The translations under genes were made by a program, and so were the position numbers. The notes under the pieces are model-generated. The model worked only from the letters and a program-made list of their open reading frames with translations. It made no database searches and was not told the origin of the DNA. A stretch of 64,000 nt of DNA from Arenibacter sp. F26102 (lineage in GTDB: Bacteria > Bacteroidota > Bacteroidia > Flavobacteriales > Flavobacteriaceae), in assembly GCF_023015865.1 (NCBI RefSeq), contig NZ_JALKBC010000021.1:17189-81188 (forward strand), read 5' to 3'. Shown in pieces: positions 1-8,932 of the stretch (its first letter is position 1; every line of letters starts with the position of its first letter).

Positions 1-2
1 AC

Positions 3-905
3 GGACAAAAGGTAATTGCATTGGCCCCAATAGAATCCGATTTGGACAAGAGCGCAAAAGAAAGAATAAAAAAGTCCCTTAACGAATGTAGAACTCAGGG
101 TATTACAGCGGACGACCCAGAGGAACTATATAACAATGTAACTTTTACATCATCATTCGACGATCTAAAATTTTGCTGGATTATAATGGAGAGTGTTTCT
201 GAAAATCTTGAAATCAAAAAAAGGGTTCTCGAAAAGATTGAAAAAGCGGTTGACGATAGTGTCATCATAACCTCCAATACCTCTGCAATCCCAATAAGCA
301 CCCTTCAGGGATATCTTAAGGTCCCAGAACGTTTCTTTGGAATGCATTGGGCAGAACCTGCTTATACCACAAGGTTTTTAGAAATCGTATGTGGAGATAA
401 AAGCCCTACAAAAATTGGAAAAGAGCTTCATCAAATTGCTACTGCTTGGGGCAAGGAGCCTACCTTGGTCCTAAAGGATATTCAGGGATTCATAACCAAT
501 CGACTTATGTATTCTCTGTACCGTGAGGCCTTTTATTTAGTGGAAAATGGATATGCAACTATTGATGATGTAGACAGGGCATGCAAAAACGATGCGGGGC
601 ACTGGTTAACTTTTTGTGGTCCCTTTAGATATATGGACCTTACTGGATTACAGGCCTACCATGCCGTAATGAAGAACCTTTTTAAAGACCTTAGCACCGG
701 CACCGAGGTCCCTAAACTTATAAGGGATATTGCGGAAAGCGGGGGCAATGGAGTTTCTAATGGCAAAGGTTTCTACAGCTACACCCCAGAGGAAAGCAAG
801 GCATGGGAACTGGCTTTTGAAAAATTCGCCTTTGATGTCAATCGCCTGTCTACCAAATACCTTGAGGAAACCGATTCCATTACGTCAGGTACTTCAAAAG
901 ATTAA
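3..905 (+). CDS. 3-hydroxyacyl-CoA dehydrogenase family protein, 5' end outside window
   Basis: The reading frame is open from the first bases of the window, so the true start and the Rossmann GxGxxG motif lie upstream; the TTG at 21 is not a convincing start. The visible part has the family core SNTSAIPIS, followed by RFFGMHWAEP, which matches the NAD-domain/substrate signature (usually SNTSxLxI and RxxGxHFFNP). It then has the C-terminal dimerisation domain starting near GFITNRLMYSLYREA. These enzymes oxidise a 3-hydroxyacyl-CoA or a related 3-hydroxy acid with NAD. Some relatives act on L-gulonate or carnitine, so the substrate is open. The gene ends 12 bp before a dipeptidase on the same strand, so the two are probably co-transcribed. 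The family call is firm; the substrate is unknown. Confidence 0.85.
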   Translation, partial: GQKVIALAPIESDLDKSAKERIKKSLNECRTQGITADDPEELYNNVTFTSSFDDLKFCWIIMESVSENLEIKKRVLEKIEKAVDDSVIITSNTSAIPISTLQGYLKVPERFFGMHWAEPAYTTRFLEIVCGDKSPTKIGKELHQIATAWGKEPTLVLKDIQGFITNRLMYSLYREAFYLVENGYATIDDVDRACKNDAGHWLTFCGPFRYMDLTGLQAYHAVMKNLFKDLSTGTEVPKLIRDIAESGGNGVSNGKGFYSYTPEESKAWELAFEKFAFDVNRLSTKYLEETDSITSGTSKD

Positions 906-917
906 ATCCGATAAGTT

Positions 918-2030
918 ATGAACACCAAACGAAAATTTATCGTAGATGCCCATTTAGATCTAGCTACCAATGCTATGACATTGAACAGAGATCTGACCCA
1001 AACCGTACATGCTATAAGGGATAATGAAAAATATCTTCAATTATCAGATTACCAAGACCGGGGAAAAGGAACCGTAGCTTTACCTGAAATGAGAGAAGGA
1101 AACATAGGATTGGTGTTTACCACTATGATTTCCCGTGTCTCAAAACAGGGAACACCTTTGGAAACGATGACCCTAACAGGTTGGCACTCCCCTCAACAGG
1201 CATATGCAAATGCCCAGTGTCAGTTACATTGGTACCGCCAAATGGAGGAATTGGGTGAATTAACCCCTATAACTACTAGCCTTGAATTAAAAAATCATTA
1301 TGAGTATTGGATTTCAGATGCCAATTCTAAAACCAAAAAGCCTATTGGTTATATATTAGCCTTAGAAGGAGCAGATTCAATAGTAAATTTAGACTACCTT
1401 CATCACTATTATACTCAGGGACTACGCTCTATAGGGCTTTCTCATTTCGGACCTGGAAGGTATGCCTTCGGTACGCATTCCGACGGCTCAGGCGTAACAT
1501 CCAAAGGTTTTGAACTACTTCGTGAAATGAATAGTTTAAATATTCTCTTGGATACAACCCATTTGACCGACAAGGGTTTTTTCCAAGCTCTGGACACTTT
1601 TCAAGGCAATATACTGGCCAGCCATCAGAATTGTCGAAGTTTAGTTCCAGGAGAGCGTCAGTTCAGCGATGATCAAATCAAACTTATCATTGAAAGAAAT
1701 GGCGTTATTGGTGGAGCATTGGACACCTGGATGCTAGTACCAGACTTTAGGATGGGCATAGACGACCCCAAACAAATGAACATAAATTTAGAGAAATTAG
1801 TAGATCATTTTGATCATATTTGTCAATTAGCGGGGAGTAGTAAAAACATTGGGATAGGTAGTGACCTAGATGGGCTCTTTGGCCTAGAACAGACACCTTA
1901 TGATATGGACACTATTGCCGACCTTCAAAAGTTCGTTTCAATTCTTGAAAATCGTGGTTATTCAAGTGATGATTTAGACAATATTTTCTATAATAATTGG
2001 ATGAGCCTCCTTTTTAGAACCTTGGATTAA
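918..2030 (+). CDS. Membrane dipeptidase-like amidohydrolase, peptidase family M19
   Basis: A 370-residue protein of the renal-dipeptidase family, which uses two zinc ions in a TIM barrel to cut dipeptides or related amides. The zinc-binding pattern is visible: His12-x-Asp14 near the N-terminus, the bridging Glu150 in LALEGAD, His215 in LDTTH, His236 in ASHQNCR, and the late GSDLDG motif with Asp316 and Asp318. Length is normal for bacterial members. There is no signal peptide, so a cytoplasmic location is expected. It starts 12 bp after the dehydrogenase gene and probably forms an operon with it, perhaps handling an N-acyl or amino-acid conjugate; that link is inference. The gene ends facing the minus-strand symporter across almost 1 kb without clear genes. 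Confidence 0.9.
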   Translation: MNTKRKFIVDAHLDLATNAMTLNRDLTQTVHAIRDNEKYLQLSDYQDRGKGTVALPEMREGNIGLVFTTMISRVSKQGTPLETMTLTGWHSPQQAYANAQCQLHWYRQMEELGELTPITTSLELKNHYEYWISDANSKTKKPIGYILALEGADSIVNLDYLHHYYTQGLRSIGLSHFGPGRYAFGTHSDGSGVTSKGFELLREMNSLNILLDTTHLTDKGFFQALDTFQGNILASHQNCRSLVPGERQFSDDQIKLIIERNGVIGGALDTWMLVPDFRMGIDDPKQMNINLEKLVDHFDHICQLAGSSKNIGIGSDLDGLFGLEQTPYDMDTIADLQKFVSILENRGYSSDDLDNIFYNNWMSLLFRTLD

Positions 2031-2992
2031 AAAATACTTGGAACAAAACAGCGGACAATTAGCTAAAATTTTAGACTGAAAAGCTCTTTTTCTGATTCAG
2101 CCATTGATTTTTTATCTTAAAGTTGAATCGCCAACTAACCTTTAAATTCCTCCTATCCAAGTCGTAGTCACCAGCCTACTTTCTGGAAAATTTGGGTCAT
2201 ATTCATGGTAGGGTTATAAAAGTAATGTACAGCAATCAGCCTTGTTTTGCAAATAATGGATTAGGTTCTAATTTTCCTCCCCTAGATACTGGCTTCATGA
2301 AAATTATCTATTTCCACTGTAGTTCCCCAGAAAAAGTTATTCCAGTTTCAATTAATAAATATTCAGATATGACCCTAATATATAGGTTTACATCCTTTGA
2401 TTCTGTTGCAAGTTCTTCCATATTTTTGGTCAAGATACCTGACAATTGCCCGAATTCGAAGGTTCAAGGACATGAAATTGGAAAAACTCTTATCAAAAAA
2501 AAGTACAGATTTATAGTTTCGGGGTCTTCCAGAAATAAATGTGATGGAATTACTTGGCAAAGACAAGAATATAGCCAATACAATAATCCTAAATATTCTT
2601 AGAACCTGAGTTCCATTTAAAACTAAATACACCTTACTGTCTACCAATTAATTAAAGTTGATATTTCCGTCTCCCCGAGCCTACCTACAAAAGACAGGAA
2701 CAATCGTGAGGTACTTGACAATAAAATCATTAAAATGAGGTATGGACTGTCCTATTGGATTTGTATTATTAAAATTATAGCTGTTTAATCTGATTAAAGC
2801 TACTGTACAATCAGAGGAGAAAAGACCAACCCAACTGACTATGGTATCCATGAAAGATATCATATGAATTTCTGAAACCAAACACCCTCATAAAACCTCC
2901 GCACCATAAAAGTGCCTAAAGTGATTATGTAGGTTGACTATAAGGAAATATACTGACCTATGAAGCTATACAAGACATTTCATTTAGATGGC
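2031..2992. other. Gene-poor convergent intergenic region
   Basis: About 960 bp lies between the convergent dipeptidase and symporter genes. Short open frames exist on both strands (for example 2192-2602 on + and 2375-2647 on -), but none has a recognisable domain, a signal peptide or a credible ribosome site, and they overlap one another. I see no strong terminator hairpin, tRNA or repeat. It may be the remains of a decayed gene; nothing in it can be named. Confidence 0.5.
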
Positions 2993-4390
2993 TTAATCCC
3001 CGATGGGAGATAGCCGATAGGCTGCCAGGCTAGCCAAAGTTAACAGCAGGATCAACAACAAATCCAAATTAAGCCCGAAAACCATATTGGGTATCAATCC
3101 CAAGAGCGAACTGATAAAAATCAACATAGCCATCATGGTAAGAATTGGTATTAGCATTTTCAACCTTCTGGTGCTGAAAATGGCCAAAAATATCATGGGT
3201 GCCATAAGCGCTGTACCAGTAAAGCTGGTACGTGCCAATAAAACCAATTCATCGGAAGCCATTAGGGAAAAAGCCAGGACTACCAGGCCAAAGAAAACTA
3301 TGGCCACCTTGGTTATCCCAATCATTTTTTTATCATTTCCTGATAATAATGATCTTAATTCCCCTCCCAAGGCAAAAATCTGGGAGTCAGATGTTGAAAT
3401 GGCAGCAGCAATTAAACCCAAGATAGCAAAAGCAGCAACAAAATTGGATTGATCGGAAATTAAAACGGCACTTATAAATTCGGCGGTATTCAATTCTGGA
3501 TATTTCACTGCCCCATACATTCCTATACACAGAGTTGCAAAAATAATAATCAAGGCAAAAACACCCAATCCTATTGCCATTCGGAACAAGGATCTATAAT
3601 TTTTCATAATAATTATCCTAGTCACCACTTGTGGCTGGGTAAAAGGAATCATAGTAATAGCGATCATCGAGGTTATAAGAAATTGGGTTGTAAATAATCC
3701 TTTGGGACCTGGTACTGAAAGCAGCTGTGTATTTACCTCCTCGACTTTTGAAAATAAATTCTCAAGGTTACCAAAATATGAAACACAGTTGTAGGCAATA
3801 ATACAAATTACTACCAACAATATAATTCCTTGCAACATATCACTATATATAATGGCTTTCAACCCCCCCACTTCACTGTATACCAACATAATAAGAACAA
3901 TCAAAATAGCCCAGCCCCATATGGGCAAGGCATGAGTAAATGTGGCGTTCAAAAAAATAGCGATTCCCCTTATTTGTATGGCTACATAGGGAACCAAAAA
4001 AATAAAGGCCCCTACAAAAGTGATATACCCTGCATATTTATTTTTATAGCATTTTGCCATTAATCCCGACAATCCCCTAAAATCCTCTCTTCTAGCTGTT
4101 TTTCTAAGATAATATCCCACCGTAATAATCCCAAAGACCATTACGGCATCCGAGAAAGCCAAAAACAACCATGAACCTATACCATGGGTTCTAAAAAAAT
4201 CGGGCATTCCGATTATGGTAAAGGTACTAAAAAGGGTAGCTGCCAGCGTAAATATACCTAATACCGAACCGACCTTTGAGCCCGCCAAAAAATAGGAGGT
4301 TGAATCTTTATTTTTTTTTCTGGTCATTAATGAAAATGTGACCAATACCCCTATATAAATTATCGCTATTACTATGAATATGGTTATCAT
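2993..4390 (-). CDS. Sodium:solute symporter family (SSS) transporter
   Basis: A 465-residue, strongly hydrophobic protein with about 12-13 predicted membrane helices. It begins with an outside-facing helix and then has an SSS-type core, with the segment around SYFLAGSKVG and the helix pair around STFTIIGMPDFFR. The family moves sugars, carboxylates or amino acids into the cell with sodium. It is the last gene of a minus-strand operon (GH88-like, isomerase, oxidoreductase, SDR, small membrane protein), so its likely cargo is the uronic-acid-containing sugar or acid which that operon processes. Its ATG overlaps the stop of the preceding small gene in an ATGA arrangement, indicating translational coupling. 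The family call is secure; the substrate is inferred only. Confidence 0.9.
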   Translation of the reverse strand: MITIFIVIAIIYIGVLVTFSLMTRKKNKDSTSYFLAGSKVGSVLGIFTLAATLFSTFTIIGMPDFFRTHGIGSWLFLAFSDAVMVFGIITVGYYLRKTARREDFRGLSGLMAKCYKNKYAGYITFVGAFIFLVPYVAIQIRGIAIFLNATFTHALPIWGWAILIVLIMLVYSEVGGLKAIIYSDMLQGIILLVVICIIAYNCVSYFGNLENLFSKVEEVNTQLLSVPGPKGLFTTQFLITSMIAITMIPFTQPQVVTRIIIMKNYRSLFRMAIGLGVFALIIIFATLCIGMYGAVKYPELNTAEFISAVLISDQSNFVAAFAILGLIAAAISTSDSQIFALGGELRSLLSGNDKKMIGITKVAIVFFGLVVLAFSLMASDELVLLARTSFTGTALMAPMIFLAIFSTRRLKMLIPILTMMAMLIFISSLLGLIPNMVFGLNLDLLLILLLTLASLAAYRLSPIGD

Positions 4391-4614
4391 TCCTCAGAAG
4401 AATTAATGCTTCCAGGATGCACAAAGGTTCCCAACACGGTTAAAAGGACAAGTCCTATGCTCAATAAAATATTAACCCATAAGACATAAGGCATTCCAAA
4501 TAATTTAGGATCAAAAGTGTTTTTTGGCAAGGCTAAGGGGCTTAAGCCAAATACAATAATGGCTGCAGCTGAAATGCAACATAACAGCCATAATTTTTCC
4601 TTGACATATTTCAT
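4387..4614 (-). CDS. Small two-helix membrane protein paired with the SSS symporter
   Basis: About 75 residues from the ATG at 4614 (MKYVKEKLW); a longer version would start at 4659. It has two hydrophobic helices (around WLLCCISAAAIIVFGL and WVNILLSIGLVLLTVL) joined by a short loop and a polar tail. Small proteins of this shape, such as the DUF997/YhdT and DUF3311 types, are commonly encoded just before sodium:solute symporters. The stop codon overlaps the symporter ATG, so the two are probably translated together and may form one transporter. I chose the shorter start because the longer one adds a polar stretch before the first helix. The role as a symporter accessory is inferred from position and topology. 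Confidence 0.7.
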   Translation of the reverse strand: MKYVKEKLWLLCCISAAAIIVFGLSPLALPKNTFDPKLFGMPYVLWVNILLSIGLVLLTVLGTFVHPGSINSSEE

Positions 4615-4727
4615 AATGTAATATTTTTTAGGGGGCGTAATAGCCCTGATTAAATTCATTCAATACGAAAACCCAAAAGTTGTTATTCTCCTTAAGAGCT
4701 AAGGGAAAAATCTAAAGCCTTAGGTTT

Positions 4728-5504
4728 TTAAAGTCTTCCCATAGAAAGTCCTCCATCTACAAGGATTACCTGTCCTGTAGAATATAGAAAATCACCCTTC
4801 GCTAAGGAAGCGACCACCTTACCTACATCACTAGGTTGCCCCCATCTTCTTTGTAAGGCAATGCCTTCTTCAAACAATTTATCATACTTGGCTTTCACCC
4901 CGGCCGTCATATCGGTCTCAATTATTCCGGGACGTACTTCGTAAACAGGAATATCAAAGTCACCAAGCCTTACCGCAAATAATTGGGTTACCATAGCCAG
5001 GCCTGCTTTTGATATACAATATTCTCCGCGATTAATAGAGGCCATAGTTGCCGAAACCGAAGATATATTAATGATGCACCCTTGAAAACCTGAATCTATT
5101 TTTCGCTGTGCTATCATCCATTGGGATACCATTTGGGTCATAAAAAAAGTGCCCTTTAGGTTTATTCCCAGAACCCTATCGAAACTTTCCTCTGTGGTCT
5201 CCAAAACATCATTCCTTTCCAGAGGAGCCACCCCGGCATTATTGACCAGAATATTCAACTGTCCAAAATTGTTCTTAATTTGTTGAATTATTCGAAGCCT
5301 ATCTTCGCTGTTTCCCAAATTCCCACGACAGTATAAAACCTCTACTCCTAAGTCACGTAACTCTTCCAATACAGATTGCACCTCCTCTTCGTGGCGCATA
5401 CCATTTACAGCTATATTAAAACCAGCCTTGGCCAGATATTTCGATATACTAAATCCTATGCCCCTACTGCCTCCGGTGACCAATGCCGATTTTTTCGTTT
5501 TCAT
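4728..5504 (-). CDS. Short-chain dehydrogenase/reductase (SDR), classical type
   Basis: A 258-residue classical SDR, probably an NAD(P)-dependent oxidoreductase acting on a sugar or sugar acid. It has the nucleotide-binding TGGSRGIG motif (residues 10-17), NNAG (88-91), the catalytic Ser in INISSV (about 148) and the Tyr162-xxx-Lys166 pair (YCISK). The C-terminal VDGGLSMG end is typical. It resembles enzymes often labelled 3-oxoacyl-ACP reductase, but it lies in a sugar operon between a Gfo/Idh oxidoreductase (30 bp upstream) and transporter genes. A role in oxidation or reduction of a uronate-derived intermediate is therefore more likely than fatty-acid synthesis. Exact substrate unknown. 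Confidence 0.88.
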   Translation of the reverse strand: MKTKKSALVTGGSRGIGFSISKYLAKAGFNIAVNGMRHEEEVQSVLEELRDLGVEVLYCRGNLGNSEDRLRIIQQIKNNFGQLNILVNNAGVAPLERNDVLETTEESFDRVLGINLKGTFFMTQMVSQWMIAQRKIDSGFQGCIINISSVSATMASINRGEYCISKAGLAMVTQLFAVRLGDFDIPVYEVRPGIIETDMTAGVKAKYDKLFEEGIALQRRWGQPSDVGKVVASLAKGDFLYSTGQVILVDGGLSMGRL

Positions 5505-5534
5505 ATGATAATTTACTCTTTGACCTACAATACT

Positions 5535-6683
5535 TTATTTTAATTCCGGAATATCTACCCAAGCTCTTTTAGACCAGCTTTCCAAACCTTTTTCTGCCAA
5601 CTGGACTCCTTTTGCCCCTTCAAGTATTGACCATGGAAATGGATCATCCTTCACAATATGTTTCAGGAACAATTCCCACTGTACCTTAAAGGCGTTATCG
5701 TAATCTTCTTGTTCGGGCACCAAACTCCAATCCTCATAAAAATCTATGGGTTGTTTAATATCCGGATTCCATATGGGCTTTGGTGTATTGCCATAATGCT
5801 GAATATAACAATCTCTAAGGCCAGCCACGGCAGAACCCTTGGTGCCATCTACCTGAAGAGTCAAAAGATCGTCCCGTCTTACCCGAACTGTCCATGAAGA
5901 ATTAAAGTTGGCTATAACCCCTCCTTCCAATTCAAAAGTAGCATAGGCCGAATCATCCGCAGTACACCTATACCTTTTGCCATTTTCATCGATACGCTCC
6001 GGGATATGGGTGGCCCCATAACAGGAAACCGCTTTTACATTGCCAAAAAGATTATCGAGGACGTACCTCCAATGACAAAGCATATCCACAATAATACCCC
6101 CATCTTTTTCCTTTACATAATTCCAACTGGGCCTCTGAGCCGCAATGGTATCCCCTTCGAAAACCCAATATCCAAATTCCCCGCGAACTGAAAGGATTTC
6201 CCCAAAAAAACCTTGCTCTTTAAGTCTTTTAATTTTCAACATTCCGGGAAGCCATAGCTTATCCTGAACCACACCGTTCTTTAGGTTTGCCTTATTACAG
6301 AGTTGATAAAGTTCCAACACCTCTTCTGTAGATATTCCAACAGGTTTTTCACAATAAATATGTTTCCCTGCCTTTATTGCTTTTTTTACGGCAGGAGCCC
6401 TTCTTCCCGTGGTTTGGGAGTCAAAATATATCTGATAATAGGGGTCGTTCATCACACTGTCAAGATCTGTCGTAATCTTTTCTACTCCGGAAATGAATTT
6501 CAAATGTTCCAATTTCGCCATATTTCTCCCGACCAATACGGGATCTGGCATAATGATTTCAGCTTCATTTATCTTTACTCCTCCCTGCTTGATTATCTCA
6601 ACAATAGAACGCATCAAATGCTGGTTGGTTCCCATTCTTCCGGTAACCCCGTTCATGATAATGCCTACTTTATGTATTTTCAT
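5535..6683 (-). CDS. Gfo/Idh/MocA family oxidoreductase
   Basis: A 382-residue NAD(P)-dependent oxidoreductase. The N-terminal Rossmann fold carries a variant glycine loop (GVTGRMG, residues 12-18), and the family's EKP motif is at residues 112-114 (YCEKPVG). The C-terminal alpha/beta domain ends with the usual substrate-binding region. Members oxidise or epimerise sugars, inositols or amino sugars. The protein sits in the minus-strand uronide operon, 36 bp after the isomerase/epimerase gene and 30 bp before the SDR gene. The pair of oxidoreductases suggests a keto-sugar route rather than classical phosphorylation, but that is inference. No signal peptide is seen, so it should be cytoplasmic. 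Confidence 0.88.
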   Translation of the reverse strand: MKIHKVGIIMNGVTGRMGTNQHLMRSIVEIIKQGGVKINEAEIIMPDPVLVGRNMAKLEHLKFISGVEKITTDLDSVMNDPYYQIYFDSQTTGRRAPAVKKAIKAGKHIYCEKPVGISTEEVLELYQLCNKANLKNGVVQDKLWLPGMLKIKRLKEQGFFGEILSVRGEFGYWVFEGDTIAAQRPSWNYVKEKDGGIIVDMLCHWRYVLDNLFGNVKAVSCYGATHIPERIDENGKRYRCTADDSAYATFELEGGVIANFNSSWTVRVRRDDLLTLQVDGTKGSAVAGLRDCYIQHYGNTPKPIWNPDIKQPIDFYEDWSLVPEQEDYDNAFKVQWELFLKHIVKDDPFPWSILEGAKGVQLAEKGLESWSKRAWVDIPELK

Positions 6684-6719
6684 AATTCCTGATTTTTGAT
6701 TCCTGTTGTTTAATGAGGT

Positions 6720-7544
6720 TTAACTTTCCCAGTAATTGGAATAGCTTTTTACAATCTTGTCCATAAATTCATTTTGATCTAGCTTCCAAAATTTTTCTGA
6801 AAATATTTCCACTTCGTGAAAACCATTAAATCCTGATTTGGCCACCCAATTTTTTATTTGCTGAAGTTTTATACATCCCTCCCCCATCAAACCGCGATCC
6901 AGTAGCAAATCGGTAGTTGGAACGTTCCAATCACAAATATGAAATGCGGAAAAATTGCCATGTTCCTGGCACCTGTAAATCTCCTTTTCTAGATTGGGAT
7001 CCCACCATAGGTGGTACACGTCCACAGCTACCCCGACCCACTTGGAATCTATGGCCTCTGCCATGCAATTGGCCTGTTCCAGACTGTTAATTGCCGATCG
7101 CGTATCGGCATACATAGGGTGTAGGGGCTCTATGGTTAACTGCACCTTGTTCTGCGTTGCATAATTAACCAGGGATTCAATTCCTCCCTGTATTTGTTTA
7201 CGTGATTCCTCTAGGTCTTGAGCGGGTTCCGCACCACAGACCAATACCAACATAGGAGCACCCAGTTCGGCCGCTTCATCGATCATTTTTTTATTGTCCT
7301 CTATAGCCTTATCCCTTTTTGCCTTACTGGAGTGGGGAAAGAAACCTCCCCTTACATAGGACACTACTTCCATTCCATTTTTACGGATAAGATCCCCACT
7401 TTTTCGAGCCCCTAATTGTTGGGCGCTATCTTGCCATACCGACACTCCCCCAATCCCATGTTGGGCGTAATTTTCCACAGCCTCGCTTAATTTCCAAGGC
7501 TTGGTGGTTATGGTATGCATACACATTTTAGAAAAATCTATCAT
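6720..7544 (-). CDS. Sugar phosphate isomerase/epimerase-like TIM-barrel protein
   Basis: A 274-residue AP endonuclease 2-type TIM barrel. The metal-site pattern of this family is visible: Glu in LTIEPLHP, Asp and His in VDVYHLWWDP, His in FHICDW, and Glu near the end in HEVEIFS. Such enzymes isomerise or epimerise sugars, keto-sugars or inositol derivatives with a divalent metal. The start lies 2 bp after the stop of the GH88-like gene, so the two are tightly coupled. In this operon it probably acts on the monosaccharide released by the hydrolase, before or after the Gfo/Idh and SDR steps. The substrate is not readable from sequence. Confidence 0.85.
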   Translation of the reverse strand: MIDFSKMCMHTITTKPWKLSEAVENYAQHGIGGVSVWQDSAQQLGARKSGDLIRKNGMEVVSYVRGGFFPHSSKAKRDKAIEDNKKMIDEAAELGAPMLVLVCGAEPAQDLEESRKQIQGGIESLVNYATQNKVQLTIEPLHPMYADTRSAINSLEQANCMAEAIDSKWVGVAVDVYHLWWDPNLEKEIYRCQEHGNFSAFHICDWNVPTTDLLLDRGLMGEGCIKLQQIKNWVAKSGFNGFHEVEIFSEKFWKLDQNEFMDKIVKSYSNYWES

Positions 7545-7546
7545 AT

Positions 7547-8932
7547 TTATTGCCTTTCCGTACTCCCAAAAAAAGTGTAGTACTTTTTATCGTCCATCAA
7601 CCTTTGCAGGTACAATCCCAATTCCATGGCATGATAATCTCCCCACATACTGGATTCACCATTGGGAATGACGCTTCCAGCGGGTATATGATCCCAGCCA
7701 TTGGGTCGATGGTAAATGGAGTGCAGTATTAAACCTTGATGGTTCGGATCAGTACTTAAATAGGGGTCGCTAAAAATAGACTCCGCGGTCAAGAGACCCG
7801 CCTGAATATATTTTTCTCCCTCGTCATCTCCTTTATCCAACAAAAACTTGCCTAATCTCAACAAGCCCTGTGCACCTATGACGGCAGCCGAGCTATCAAC
7901 TGGCTCAAAATCGTTGAATGGATCTGAAGGCCTATCCAAATAATCCTCCCCCAATTTATAAAGCAATGGTGCACCGGTATCCCAATAGGTAATTCCATCC
8001 GAAGCGGTTTTAGCTATAAAACAATCACAAGTAGCTTTTGCTGCCTTCAAAAATGTTTCTTCTATTTCCTTTTTACCTCCCAAAACTTCCATTTCGTCCT
8101 CCTCTATGGTCTCCAAAAACTCCAATTCCTCAGCGAAACCTAACATGGCCCAACTTAGGCCCCTTGTCCATGTACTAAAACCTGTATATCCCTGTTGAGA
8201 GTTAGGACAACGAAAATTTCCATCATTAATATTAAAAACGCATTCATGAACCGTTCTACTTTCCGTATCATAACTGTCTCTCCCTTTGCCGTAATAAACA
8301 GAGTATTTGGCTGTGGCCAAGGAATGCAATACCCCTCGATCTAGGAGACTGATTCTTTTGTCATTTTCTCCCATCAACCCATGACCGAGCTTATGGGCAA
8401 CCATCAGTGATCTGACCGTTCTGACTGTATCCACAAACAAAGAATGTGGTCCGTTAAAGGAATACATAAACCCCCCTTCTTTAATAGGTGTCCATCTTTT
8501 GGCTTGCACCGCTCCAGAAACTTTAAGGGCCAATTCGTAGAAATTACGCTCCCATTCTTGCTCAGGAATTCTACCTTCATTCATTAGGCGCAGTAAATTT
8601 CCATAGGTGCTCACATTATTAAAACCATGATCGTGCACCCCAAAATGGCTTACATGGGAAGCCATCTTATCAACAGTGTGTTTACGCGCCATAGCCAAGA
8701 ATTTCTCATCACCGGTGACATCATACTGCAAAATTGAACAACCGTATTGAAACCCTTGTGTCCATTCTGTCCAACCTCTCGTGGTATATTTTCCATTAAC
8801 CGTAAAGACGGGAGACCCCTTTGTGGCATCATAATCGTTGTCTATCGATAAAATCTTTTGGCCCGATAATTTCCAAAAAGCCTTTAACTTATCTCTTAAG
8901 TCTTCAATCTTTCTTTTGTTGTTGATATTCAT
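7547..8932 (-). CDS. GH88-like unsaturated glucuronyl hydrolase family protein
   Basis: A 461-residue (alpha/alpha)6-barrel protein. Segments match glycoside hydrolase family 88: WTEWTQGFQYG near residue 54, the VHDHGF motif with Asp101, the segment STWTRGLSWAMLGFA (in family members often SRGQAWAIYGFA), and the DSSAAVIGAQGLL stretch after an FEPV linker. Family members hydrate the double bond of unsaturated uronic acids left by polysaccharide lyases, releasing a keto-uronate. There is no signal peptide, so it would act in the cytoplasm on an imported unsaturated oligosaccharide. It is the first gene of the operon. The catalytic Asp assignment is by motif only, and a related activity such as GH105 is possible. 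Confidence 0.82.
   Translation of the reverse strand: MNINNKRKIEDLRDKLKAFWKLSGQKILSIDNDYDATKGSPVFTVNGKYTTRGWTEWTQGFQYGCSILQYDVTGDEKFLAMARKHTVDKMASHVSHFGVHDHGFNNVSTYGNLLRLMNEGRIPEQEWERNFYELALKVSGAVQAKRWTPIKEGGFMYSFNGPHSLFVDTVRTVRSLMVAHKLGHGLMGENDKRISLLDRGVLHSLATAKYSVYYGKGRDSYDTESRTVHECVFNINDGNFRCPNSQQGYTGFSTWTRGLSWAMLGFAEELEFLETIEEDEMEVLGGKKEIEETFLKAAKATCDCFIAKTASDGITYWDTGAPLLYKLGEDYLDRPSDPFNDFEPVDSSAAVIGAQGLLRLGKFLLDKGDDEGEKYIQAGLLTAESIFSDPYLSTDPNHQGLILHSIYHRPNGWDHIPAGSVIPNGESSMWGDYHAMELGLYLQRLMDDKKYYTFFGSTERQ

Noticed and set aside
2192..2602. 136-codon frame with a moderate length
   Set aside because: No domain, signal peptide or ribosome site; a frame on the other strand overlaps much of it. 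Treated as chance or relic.
4728..5504. Fatty-acid biosynthesis reductase (FabG)
   Set aside because: The SDR motifs fit, but the operon contains only sugar genes. No acyl-carrier or fatty-acid genes are near.
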